From positions 1 to 5,668 of the forward strand of contig CALKAK010000127.1 in assembly GCA_937983015.1 (NCBI GenBank): 5,668 nucleotides of DNA, in the 5' to 3' direction. Below the pieces are notes generated by a model. It saw only the letters and a program-made list of their open reading frames with translations, was not told the origin of the DNA and ran no database searches. Positions 1 through 5,210 of this stretch are shown here, in pieces; position 1 is the stretch's first letter; the number at the start of each line of letters is the position of its first letter. Made by a program: the position numbers and the translations under genes. The stretch is from an uncultured Bacillaceae bacterium (GTDB taxonomy: Bacteria > Bacillota > Bacilli > Bacillales > Caldibacillaceae).

Positions 1-409
1 TACCAGTGGCTATCCCCCGTTTATCCGGGAACCATTTGACAAGTGTCGATACTGGAGCTATATACCCGATTCCTAACCCGATGCCCCCCAAGACACCATA
101 TGTTAAATAATATAGGGGTAAAGAACCGAGCTCGACCGCGACCCCTGTCCCTGCCGTTCCGATCGAGAAGAAGATCGCCGCGATGGTTGCCGATTTCCGC
201 GGTCCCCATTTTTCAACGAATCGTCCCATCGTTGCGGCTGACATCCCTAAAAAGAATATTGCGATTGTAAATGAAAGTGTCACTTCCGTGCTCGTCCAGC
301 CGAACATTTCTTCCAAAGGCTTTTTGAACACGCTATAAGCATATACGGAGCCTATGGATAAATGAATGGCGATTGCTGATAAAGCGATTAGCCAACGATT
401 CTTTTTCAC
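1..409 (-). CDS. OFA-family MFS transporter (oxalate/formate antiporter-like), N-terminal part, runs off the window
   Basis: This is a partial membrane transporter gene: 136 codons are visible and the rest lies beyond position 1. It starts at GTG (409-407), about six bases after an AGGGTG-like ribosome binding site. An upstream ATG at 425 is out of frame and stops after four codons. The protein opens with a short basic end (KKNRW) and a hydrophobic segment at residues 7-27. Further hydrophobic segments follow at about 43-62, 73-92 and 98-120. MFS motif A is visible at residues 62-72 (GRFVEKWGPRK) between helices 2 and 3. The stretch SVYAYSVFKKPL and the later GLGIGYIAPVSTLVKWFPDK are typical of the OFA family, whose members exchange or import small carboxylates such as oxalate, formate or lactate. 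The substrate cannot be told from this fragment. It is separated from the pdh operon by the SR1 unit and has its own candidate promoter, so it is probably a separate transcription unit. Confidence 0.88.
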   Translation of the reverse strand, partial: MKKNRWLIALSAIAIHLSIGSVYAYSVFKKPLEEMFGWTSTEVTLSFTIAIFFLGMSAATMGRFVEKWGPRKSATIAAIFFSIGTAGTGVAVELGSLPLYYLTYGVLGGIGLGIGYIAPVSTLVKWFPDKRGIATG

Positions 410-480
410 TTTATTCACCCTTCATTCCTAGTGTGATTTCATGATGAGTTATTTCCTGACTAAAGAACGATGAGCAAAAA

Positions 481-498
481 ATGTGCATTATTTCACAT
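481..498. promoter_or_regulatory. Rex- or Fnr-like interrupted palindrome in the transporter leader
   Basis: The 18-mer ATGTGCATTATTTCACAT has perfect 5-bp arms (ATGTG / CACAT). Against the Rex consensus TTGTGAAWWWWTTCACAA it matches at 11 of the 14 fixed positions, and all four central bases are A/T. It also resembles an Fnr box (TGTGA-N6-TCACA) with one arm base changed. Both regulators act in Bacillales at genes of anaerobic or fermentative metabolism, which would suit an organic-acid transporter. It lies 72 bp upstream of the GTG start and downstream of the predicted transcription start, so it would have to act by roadblock or serve an unseen second promoter. Which regulator, if any, binds is not settled by the sequence. 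Confidence 0.35.
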
Positions 499-570
499 AA
501 AAGACGGATTCACGCACCTCTTTTCTTCATACATTTCTAGTGCTGGAAATAACTTCACCTATCATTGTTA

Positions 571-581
571 AATATATCACA
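571..581 (-). promoter_or_regulatory. CcpN-like operator over the transporter -10
   Basis: The minus-strand 11-mer TGTGATATATT fits every position of the CcpN motif TRTGHYATAYW as I remember it. It covers the extended -10 of the candidate transporter promoter, a place where a repressor would act. CcpN of B. subtilis represses gluconeogenic genes (gapB, pckA) and SR1 in the presence of sugar. Control of this transporter by CcpN is inference. The motif is degenerate and AT-rich, so a chance match is possible. Confidence 0.35.
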
Positions 582-599
582 TTATCTGCAAACAGTCAT
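571..599 (-). promoter_or_regulatory. Candidate SigA promoter of the transporter gene (extended -10)
   Basis: Read on the minus strand, the -35 is ATGACT (599-594), matching TTGACA at 4 of 6. A 17-bp spacer follows, then a -10 of TATATT (576-571), matching at 5 of 6. TGA directly precedes the -10, giving the extended form TGnTATATT. Transcription would start near 564, about 155 bp before the GTG. The -35 is weak, so this is a candidate only, but the extended -10 and ideal spacing support it. A sequence matching the CcpN motif overlaps the -10. Confidence 0.4.
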
Positions 600-661
600 G
601 AACATTATGTTAAATATTACATACAGGAACATATTTTGTCCCGCAAATGATTCGTTCGAAT

Positions 662-700
662 AAAAAAAGGTTCTAACCGATATGGTCACCGGATAGAACC
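662..700 (-). terminator. Intrinsic terminator of SR1/SR1P
   Basis: The transcript would fold GGTTCTA (700-694) against TAGAACC (675-669), a perfect 7-bp stem. It continues after a single mismatch with CCG/CGG and closes on a loop of about ten bases. Seven U residues follow (668-662). It starts 12 bases after the SR1P stop codon and defines the 3' end of the proposed RNA. Confidence 0.9.
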
Positions 701-712
701 AGCAAAAAAATG

Positions 713-838
713 TTATTCTTGATCGCTATGGTCCTTCTCACCATTGCATCGCGGACACTTTCCGTACAGAACGGTAACTTTCTCCGCATCGAAAAACTCG
801 ACGGTTTCATTGCATGTTTGACAAACGATTTGACCCAT
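713..838 (-). CDS. sr1P: SR1P-like GapA-binding peptide, 41 residues
   Basis: This small gene encodes a 41-residue peptide beginning MGQIVCQTCNETVEFF and ending SDQE. It starts at ATG (838-836), eight bases after a strong AAGGAG site (852-847), and stops at TAA (715-713). Four cysteines in two CxxC pairs (C6/C9 and C28/C31) form a likely zinc ribbon. The central part is FFDAEKVTVLYGKC. The opening MG-IVCQ-C, the acidic FxDEK-like stretch and VTxLYG match SR1P of B. subtilis as I remember it (39 residues). There the peptide binds GapA and promotes the GapA-RNase J1 interaction. The location directly beyond pdhD is the same as in B. subtilis. Its own promoter upstream and terminator downstream mark it as a complete unit. 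Identification rests on remembered family features, not a database search. Confidence 0.85.
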   Translation of the reverse strand: MGQIVCQTCNETVEFFDAEKVTVLYGKCPRCNGEKDHSDQE

Positions 839-860
839 TTCCCCATCTCCTTCGTTTTAG

Positions 861-871
861 TATGTCATATT
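861..871 (+). promoter_or_regulatory. CcpN-like operator in the SR1 leader
   Basis: TATGTCATATT on the plus strand matches every position of the CcpN motif TRTGHYATAYW (as remembered). It lies between the predicted SR1 start (about 897) and the SR1P ribosome binding site. Its centre is 42 bp, about four helical turns, from a second near-match over the -10. In B. subtilis, CcpN is the main repressor of SR1 under glycolytic conditions. Confidence 0.55.
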
Positions 872-902
872 TAATAATTGTATCATCATTATTTTATGAG
901 TA

Positions 903-913
903 TATGATAAATA
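903..913 (+). promoter_or_regulatory. Second CcpN-like operator, over the SR1 -10
   Basis: TATGATAAATA matches the remembered CcpN motif TRTGHYATAYW at 10 of 11 positions (A instead of T at position 8). It fully covers the SR1 -10 hexamer (909-904). It has the same orientation as the perfect match at 861-871, consistent with paired, phased binding. Overlap with the -10 constrains the sequence, so part of the match may reflect the promoter itself. Confidence 0.45.
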
Positions 914-932
914 AAGTCTCTAAATCTGTCAA
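904..932 (-). promoter_or_regulatory. SigA promoter of SR1
   Basis: On the minus strand there is a perfect -35 TTGACA (932-927), exactly 17 bp of spacer, and a -10 of TATCAT (909-904), 5 of 6 to consensus. The sequence just upstream of the -35 (about 933-976) is very A-rich in the transcribed sense, like an UP element. The expected start is near 897. Being close to consensus, it should be strong when not repressed, in line with an RNA controlled mainly by repression. Confidence 0.85.
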
Positions 933-996
933 TTTGTTTGCTTTATTTTTTATTTTGTTTATTGTTTACATTTTTTCACCGATCGGTAAAAACTGC

Positions 997-1041
997 AAAA
1001 AAAATAGCAAGTGGGAAAGCATGTACTTTCGCCACTTGCTA
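997..1041 (-). terminator. Intrinsic terminator of the pdhABCD operon
   Basis: The transcript folds TAGCAAGTGG (1041-1032) against CCACTTGCTA (1014-1005), a perfect 10-bp stem. After one bulged base it is extended by CTTTC-type pairing of 1030-1026 with 1019-1015, leaving a loop of six. Eight U residues follow (1004-997). It begins 25 bases after the pdhD stop. The plus strand has no T-run next to the stem, so it appears to work in the pdh direction only, separating the operon from SR1. Confidence 0.93.
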
Positions 1042-1066
1042 AAAGGTTCTTTTACGATCGAAAAAT

Positions 1067-2494
1067 TTATTTGCGCTTACGGACAATGGTATCCGTAGGC
1101 ATTCCGAGGATAATTTCCGCCGCCTGTGCCGCCATCTCACTAAAGGTTGGATGAGCATGAATCGTTAGAGCGATATCCTCAGCGGTAATACCGCATTCAA
1201 TGGCCAGGCCGACTTCGGCGATTAAATCGGATGCGTTCGGACCGGCGATTTGTCCGCCGATGATGACACCATCTTCTTTGCGAGCGATCAGTTTATAAAA
1301 TCCTTCTTGATTGTTCATACCTAAGGAACGGCCATTTGCCGCATAAGGGAACTGACCGACTTCGATTTCAATTCCTTCTTCTTTTGCTTTTTGCTCGGTA
1401 TATCCGACGGTTGCCAGTTCTGGTTCACCGTATACAACTGCCGGAATACCAAGATAGTCTACTTCATCTTTCAAGCCACTGATTGCCGCAGCGGCAATTT
1501 TCGCTTCATATGATGCCTTGTGAGCCAATTGCGGTCCAGGCACGATGTCACCGATGGCATAAATATTCGGGACATTTGTCCGGCACTGTTTATCGACTTC
1601 GATCAAACCGCGTTCGTTCACTTTCACACCGGCCTGTTCTAAGCCTAGTTCGGATGTATTCGGACGGCGCCCAACAACTACCGCAACATAGTCGGCTTCA
1701 ATGGTTTTCGTTTCTCCCTTATGTTCATAAGTGACGACAACACCGTCTTCTTTTTCTTCTACACCCTTTGCCAAAGCATTGGTGATGACTTCGGCTCCTT
1801 TATTCTTCAGGCTTTTCTTCACTAAACTCGTCATGGAACGATCATAACTACCGGCGAATAAATCATCCGTGCCTTCAAGAATGGTCACTTTCGTACCGAA
1901 ATTCGCATAGACCGTTCCGAGTTCAACACCGATGACACCACCGCCAATGACAACCAGAGATTTCGGAAGTTCATGTAATTCTAAAAGAGCGGTCGAATCG
2001 AGCACTCGCTTGGAAAACTTGAAGGCTGGCAATTCAATAGGACTGGAACCGGTCGCGATGATGCAATTGTTGAATTTATAAGTTTGTGCATTATCTTCTT
2101 TGATCACCCGAATCGTATGATCATCAATGAAAAAGGCTTCACCGTGGACAACTTCGATATTATTACCTTTCATTAAAGCACTAACGCCACCGGTTAATTT
2201 TTTGACGACACTGGCGCGGTAATCCTGGACCTTTTTCCAGTCAATTTTCACGTCACTGGCCGTTATGCCCAGTTCCGCACCTTTTTGTATATCTTGATAT
2301 AAATGGCTGACATGGATCATCGCTTTTGAAGGGATGCAGCCAACGTTTAAACATACGCCTCCCAGGGTCGGTTGTTTTTCAACGATCGTGACCTTTTGAC
2401 CGAGTTGGCTGGCCCGAATCGCCGCAACATAACCGCCGGGGCCTGCACCAATAACGAGTGTGTCTACTTCAATCGGGAAATCTCCTACTACCAT
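1067..2494 (-). CDS. pdhD: Dihydrolipoyl dehydrogenase, E3 of the pyruvate dehydrogenase complex
   Basis: This cytoplasmic flavoprotein reoxidises the dihydrolipoyl groups of E2 and passes electrons to NAD+. It is 475 residues, normal for the family (B. subtilis PdhD is about 470). The FAD site GAGPGGYVAA starts at residue 16. The redox-active disulfide is C48-C53 in GGVCLNVGCIPSK. The NAD site GGGVIGVELG is at 184-193 and the second FAD contact AIGDI near 313-317. The dimer interface at the C-terminus carries the catalytic pair H448 and E453 in HAHPTFSE. The start MVVGDFPIEVDTLVIG is that of Bacillales PdhD. It begins four bases after the pdhC stop, and its GGAGG site (2508-2504) lies in the last codons of pdhC, so the two are probably translationally coupled. 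In many Firmicutes the same E3 also serves other 2-oxoacid dehydrogenases. An extra basic tail (RKRK) ends the protein. No key residue is missing. Confidence 0.98.
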   Translation of the reverse strand: MVVGDFPIEVDTLVIGAGPGGYVAAIRASQLGQKVTIVEKQPTLGGVCLNVGCIPSKAMIHVSHLYQDIQKGAELGITASDVKIDWKKVQDYRASVVKKLTGGVSALMKGNNIEVVHGEAFFIDDHTIRVIKEDNAQTYKFNNCIIATGSSPIELPAFKFSKRVLDSTALLELHELPKSLVVIGGGVIGVELGTVYANFGTKVTILEGTDDLFAGSYDRSMTSLVKKSLKNKGAEVITNALAKGVEEKEDGVVVTYEHKGETKTIEADYVAVVVGRRPNTSELGLEQAGVKVNERGLIEVDKQCRTNVPNIYAIGDIVPGPQLAHKASYEAKIAAAAISGLKDEVDYLGIPAVVYGEPELATVGYTEQKAKEEGIEIEVGQFPYAANGRSLGMNNQEGFYKLIARKEDGVIIGGQIAGPNASDLIAEVGLAIECGITAEDIALTIHAHPTFSEMAAQAAEIILGMPTDTIVRKRK

Positions 2495-2498
2495 ACAC

Positions 2499-4115
2499 TT
2501 ACGCCTCCATTAGTAATAATTCTGGGTCGTTGAGTAACCGTTTGATATGGTTCAACGCCATCTGTCCTGTAGCCCCATCGATCAAGCGATGGTCGAATGT
2601 TAAGGACAGAGCGAGTACCGGTGCCGCCACAATTTCCCCATCTTTGACAATCGGTTTTTCGACAATTCTACCAACTCCCAGTATAACAGATTCAGGGTAA
2701 TTTAGCACGGGAGTAAACCATTGCCCACCGACTGAACCGATATTGGTGATGGTAGCGGAGCCTCCCCGCATTTCATCCGGAGCAAGTTTTCCTTCGCGGG
2801 CCTTTTGTGCCAATTCATTAATTTCCCTGGAGATCTCGAACATCGGTTTGCGATCGGCTTCTTTAACAACCGGAACGAGTAAGCCCCGTTCTGTATCAGC
2901 GGCGATTCCGATATTGTAATAATGTCTTTGCACGATTTCTTCCGTTTCCAGATCTAGGGATTGATTCAAGGCCGGGAATTCACGCAATGCGCTGACCAAA
3001 GCTTTTACAACATACGGTAAGAAGGTTAGCTTGATACCTTTTTCTGCCGCCACTTCTTTGTACTTCTTCCGGTGAGTGACAAGTTTCGAAACTTCGACCT
3101 CGTCCATCAAAGTGACGTGAGGAGCGGTCGTTTTTGCTTCGACCATCTTGCGAGCAATTGCCCGACGGATGCCACTGAGCTTTTCGCGAGTTTCCGGGTA
3201 AACGGTATCTTGCGGGATTGCCGGACGTGGTTGTGCGACCTTTTCCTCCTTCACTTGTGCGACTTCTTTTTCTGCCGGTTTTGCATTAGGCTGTGCCTGT
3301 ACTCTTCCGGCAAGATAAGCATCGATATCCGATTTTAAGATTCGACCATTTTTACCGGTCCCTGGAACGAGGCGGATATCGACACCTTTATCCCGGGCAT
3401 ACTTACGGACGCTCGGCATAGCGATGACTTTCCGATTCGGATCAACTTTTCGCGAAGCGAGTGGAACTTGTGGTGCTGTTCCAGCTTGTGCTGTTGTTTC
3501 GGCTTGTTGGACTGGTTCTTCTTGTGCCGGGGCACTTGTTGCTGGTGCGTATCCGGGAGCATCAAAGGTAATCAATGTCTGACCGACTACGGCGGTTTCG
3601 CCTTCTTTCACTTTAATTTCCAACACTTTACCACTTACCGGAGATGGAATTTCCACGACCGACTTGTCATTTTGAATTTCACAAATGACATCGTCTTCTT
3701 TTACCTCATCGCCTTCTTTGACGTACCATTTGACGACTTCACCTTCAGCGATGCCTTCACCGATGTCATGTAGTTTAAATTCGAACAGGCTGACTCCACC
3801 TGTTGTTTCTTGTACCGGTGCGGTTTCTTCAACCGGGGCCACTGAAGCCGCTTCACCTGCTGTATTGTCTTCATATCCAGGAGCATCGAAGGTGATCAAC
3901 GTTTGACCGACTACGGCGGTTTCGCCTTCTTTCACTTTAATTTCCAACACTTTACCACTTACCGGAGATGGAATTTCCACGACCGACTTGTCATTTTGAA
4001 TTTCACAAATGACATCGTCTTCTTTTACCTCATCGCCTTCTTTGACGTACCATTTGACGACTTCACCTTCAGCGATGCCTTCGCCGATGTCATGTAGTTT
4101 AAATTCGAACGCCAC
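2499..4115 (-). CDS. pdhC: Dihydrolipoyl acetyltransferase, E2 core of the pyruvate dehydrogenase complex, with two lipoyl domains
   Basis: E2 transfers the acetyl group from E1 through a swinging lipoyl-lysine to coenzyme A and forms the core of the complex. Domains in order: lipoyl domain 1 (residues 3-81, lipoyl K43 in EIQNDKSVVEI), acidic Ala/Pro/Glu linker (82-110), lipoyl domain 2 (111-189, K151), linker (190-227), peripheral-subunit-binding domain (about 230-270, MPSVRKYARDKGVDI...GTGKNGRILKSDIDAYL), Ala/Pro/Lys linker (271-305) and catalytic domain (306-538) with H509 and D513 in DHRLIDG. At 538 residues it is about 100 longer than the one-lipoyl E2 of B. subtilis and G. stearothermophilus (about 430-440), which the second lipoyl domain explains. 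The two lipoyl domains are identical in protein. Both read KLHDIGEG where family members usually have LPDIGEG. The start is GTG (4115-4113), seven bases after AGGAGG. It sits between pdhB and pdhD. Confidence 0.98.
   Translation of the reverse strand: MAFEFKLHDIGEGIAEGEVVKWYVKEGDEVKEDDVICEIQNDKSVVEIPSPVSGKVLEIKVKEGETAVVGQTLITFDAPGYEDNTAGEAASVAPVEETAPVQETTGGVSLFEFKLHDIGEGIAEGEVVKWYVKEGDEVKEDDVICEIQNDKSVVEIPSPVSGKVLEIKVKEGETAVVGQTLITFDAPGYAPATSAPAQEEPVQQAETTAQAGTAPQVPLASRKVDPNRKVIAMPSVRKYARDKGVDIRLVPGTGKNGRILKSDIDAYLAGRVQAQPNAKPAEKEVAQVKEEKVAQPRPAIPQDTVYPETREKLSGIRRAIARKMVEAKTTAPHVTLMDEVEVSKLVTHRKKYKEVAAEKGIKLTFLPYVVKALVSALREFPALNQSLDLETEEIVQRHYYNIGIAADTERGLLVPVVKEADRKPMFEISREINELAQKAREGKLAPDEMRGGSATITNIGSVGGQWFTPVLNYPESVILGVGRIVEKPIVKDGEIVAAPVLALSLTFDHRLIDGATGQMALNHIKRLLNDPELLLMEA
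2504..2508 (-). promoter_or_regulatory. pdhD ribosome binding site inside the end of pdhC
   Basis: GGAGG (minus strand, 2508-2504) falls in the codons for the last Met-Glu-Ala of PdhC, nine bases before the pdhD ATG. The site supports the ATG at 2494 and suggests coupled translation of E2 and E3. Confidence 0.85.
3549..3785 (-). repeat. Direct repeat, copy B: second lipoyl-domain coding unit of pdhC
   Basis: This 237-bp unit encodes residues 111-189 of PdhC. It matches copy A (3873-4109) at a constant offset of 324 bp with seven differences: 3549, 3555, 3564, 3570, 3576, 3579 and 3759. All are silent third-position changes. The stretch 3580-3758 (179 bp) is identical to 3904-4082. Confidence 0.98.
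3873..4109 (-). repeat. Direct repeat, copy A: first lipoyl-domain coding unit of pdhC
   Basis: This 237-bp unit encodes residues 3-81 of PdhC and is the partner of 3549-3785. The 87 bp between the copies (3786-3872) encode the acidic, Thr/Ala-rich linker. Six of the seven differences cluster within 31 bp at the 3' end of the unit, leaving the remainder almost unchanged, as expected from recent duplication or gene conversion. Confidence 0.98.
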
Positions 4116-4120
4116 TAGTA

Positions 4121-4128
4121 ACCCTCCT
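4121..4128 (-). promoter_or_regulatory. pdhC ribosome binding site
   Basis: AGGAGGGT (4128-4121) is a near-perfect Shine-Dalgarno sequence. It lies seven bases from the GTG at 4115 when measured from AGGAGG. It decides the unusual GTG start: the protein reads (GTG)AFEFKLHDIG, as expected for the E2 N-terminus. Confidence 0.9.
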
Positions 4129-4187
4129 ATTTCGATTCTCGAGTTTTATTATTTACAAACCGGCCATTATTTTTCCTTTACAGGGTG

Positions 4188-4227
4188 GGAAGAAGGGGAC
4201 GAGATTCTCGTCCACGCTTCTTCTTCC
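4188..4227 (-). other. Strong hairpin in the pdhB-pdhC spacer, without a U-tract
   Basis: The transcript of the 116-bp spacer (4116-4231) can fold GGAAGAAG (4227-4220) with CTTCTTCC (4195-4188). Inside this, GGACGAG (4213-4207) pairs with CTCGTCC (4203-4197) around a 3-base loop, with an asymmetric internal loop between the stems. It starts four bases after the pdhB stop. The sequence downstream on the transcript (CACCCTGTAAAGG) has no U-run, so it is not a normal intrinsic terminator. It may instead protect the 3' end of a processed pdhAB message or tune expression between pdhB and pdhC. I saw no convincing promoter in the rest of the spacer. Confidence 0.75.
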
Positions 4228-4231
4228 AACA

Positions 4232-5209
4232 TTAGAAATTAATGGCTTTTTTCGCTGTTTCAACGATATCCCGGAAATTCGGTAGCCAGACAGATTCAGC
4301 TTGAGCAGGGGGATAAACCGTATCAGGCGCGGCTACACGATAAACCGGAGCTTCAAGGTGTAAGATTGCCCGTTCGGTAATTTCGGCCACGACATTCGCG
4401 GCGATTCCTGCTTGTTTTTGTGCTTCTTGTACGACAACCGCACGATTGGTTTTCTCGATCGAAGCGATGATCGTTTCGATATCGAGCGGTACGATCGTTC
4501 TTAAATCGATTACTTCTGCGGAGATCCCTTCTTTTGCAAGTTCATCCGCTGCTTTTAATGATTCTTGAACCATTGCCCCGTAAGCGATCAAGGTAATGTC
4601 TTTTCCTTCTCGCTTAATATCCGCCTTGCCGAGCGGGATCGTATATTCGCCTTCCGGAACCTCTTGTCGGAATGAGCGGTACAATTTCATATGTTCTAAG
4701 AAAATTACCGGATCGTCGTCTCGAATTGCAGAGATCAATAATCCTTTCGCATCATATGGTGTCGAAGGGATGACCACTTTTAAGCCAGGAACTTGTGCAA
4801 CCAGACCTTCCAAGCTGTCCGCATGAAGTTCCGGTGTTGCCACGCCGCCACCATAAGGAGAACGGATGGTGATCGGCATGTTATATTTTCCGCCGGAACG
4901 GAAATAGAGACGGCTCATCTGTCCAGCGATGGAATCCATCGCTTCGAAAACGAAGCCGAAGAACTGGATTTCCGGTACCGGACGAAAGCCTTTTAAAGCA
5001 AGACCGATTGCAAGACCACCGATTCCGGACTCTGCTAAAGGTGTATCGAATACCCGATCTTCACCGTATTTTTCTTGTAAACCTTCCGTTGCCCGGAAAA
5101 CTCCGCCGTTTTTACCGACGTCTTCCCCGAAAATCAAGACATTTTCATCGCGCCCTAATTCTATATCTAAAGCATCCGTAATCGCCTTAATCATCGTCAT
5201 TTGAGCCAT
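4232..5209 (-). CDS. pdhB: Pyruvate dehydrogenase E1 component, beta subunit
   Basis: E1beta pairs with E1alpha in an alpha2-beta2 enzyme that decarboxylates pyruvate with thiamine diphosphate and acetylates the E2 lipoyl group. I take the start at ATG 5209, giving MAQMTMIKAITDALD and 325 residues, the usual length. It lies ten bases after GGAG and one base after the pdhA stop. An in-frame ATG at 5242 would add 11 residues (MKFTKKRSRSN), lies inside pdhA and has no good ribosome binding site. Family features: FGEDVGKNGGVF (27-38), the DTPLAESGIGG segment (55-65) with the cofactor-contact Glu60, and PELHADSLEG (126-135) with His129, which corresponds to the active-site-loop His128beta studied in G. 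stearothermophilus. The C-terminal transketolase-like domain (about 190-325) includes VIDLRTIVPLD. No defects seen. Confidence 0.98.
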   Translation of the reverse strand: MAQMTMIKAITDALDIELGRDENVLIFGEDVGKNGGVFRATEGLQEKYGEDRVFDTPLAESGIGGLAIGLALKGFRPVPEIQFFGFVFEAMDSIAGQMSRLYFRSGGKYNMPITIRSPYGGGVATPELHADSLEGLVAQVPGLKVVIPSTPYDAKGLLISAIRDDDPVIFLEHMKLYRSFRQEVPEGEYTIPLGKADIKREGKDITLIAYGAMVQESLKAADELAKEGISAEVIDLRTIVPLDIETIIASIEKTNRAVVVQEAQKQAGIAANVVAEITERAILHLEAPVYRVAAPDTVYPPAQAESVWLPNFRDIVETAKKAINF

Positions 5210-5210
5210 G

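Larger units (their letters stand above)
410..661. other. Noncoding spacer between the SR1 terminator and the transporter gene
   Basis: I find no credible gene here on either strand. The only minus-strand mini-frame I noticed (530-510, six codons) lacks a ribosome binding site. The spacer is AT-rich in its upstream half. It holds a candidate promoter for the transporter (599-571) with an overlapping CcpN-like site, and an interrupted palindrome at 481-498. If the promoter call is right, the transporter leader would be about 155 nt. I recognised no riboswitch or T-box fold in it. Confidence 0.6.
662..897 (-). ncRNA. SR1-type dual-function regulatory RNA (about 236 nt)
   Basis: The extent is inferred from the promoter (-10 at 909-904, start near 897) and the intrinsic terminator ending at 662. 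In B. subtilis SR1 is about 205 nt, is encoded next to pdhD, base-pairs with ahrC mRNA (activator of arginine catabolism) and encodes the peptide SR1P. Here the position next to pdhD, the size, the monocistronic layout and the encoded peptide all agree. The 5' leader to the ribosome binding site is about 45 nt, and the coding part takes up half of the RNA. Whether the base-pairing function is kept cannot be tested without the ahrC sequence of this organism. Confidence 0.72.

Noticed and set aside
21..270. Overlapping open frames at 21-209 (minus) and 43-270 (plus)
   Set aside because: Both are out of frame with the OFA transporter, which runs unbroken through the whole stretch with clear MFS motifs.
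510..530. Six-codon frame (MKKRGA) in the transporter leader as a regulatory leader peptide
   Set aside because: There is no ribosome binding site before its ATG and no attenuator-like hairpins around it.
957..970. Possible CcpA cre site upstream of the SR1 promoter (minus-strand TGTAAACAATAAAC)
   Set aside because: It starts like a cre box but lacks the central CG and mismatches at three fixed positions, in a low-complexity A-rich stretch where such similarity is expected by chance.
814..1098. Plus-strand open frame of 94 codons
   Set aside because: It runs across the SR1P start, the SR1 promoter, the pdh terminator and the end of pdhD. Its hydrophobic, low-complexity protein reflects the AT-rich spacer, and I see no ribosome binding site suited to it.
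4116..4187. Internal promoter for pdhC in the pdhB-pdhC spacer
   Set aside because: AT-rich -10-like runs such as TAAATAAT occur, but I found no acceptable -35 at 16-18 bp from them.
3468..4242. Repeated plus-strand open frames opposite the lipoyl domains (for example 3468-3773, 3903-4097, 4009-4242)
   Set aside because: They are antisense shadows of pdhC. They repeat only because the lipoyl-coding DNA is duplicated, and their Phe/Ser-rich proteins have no family features.
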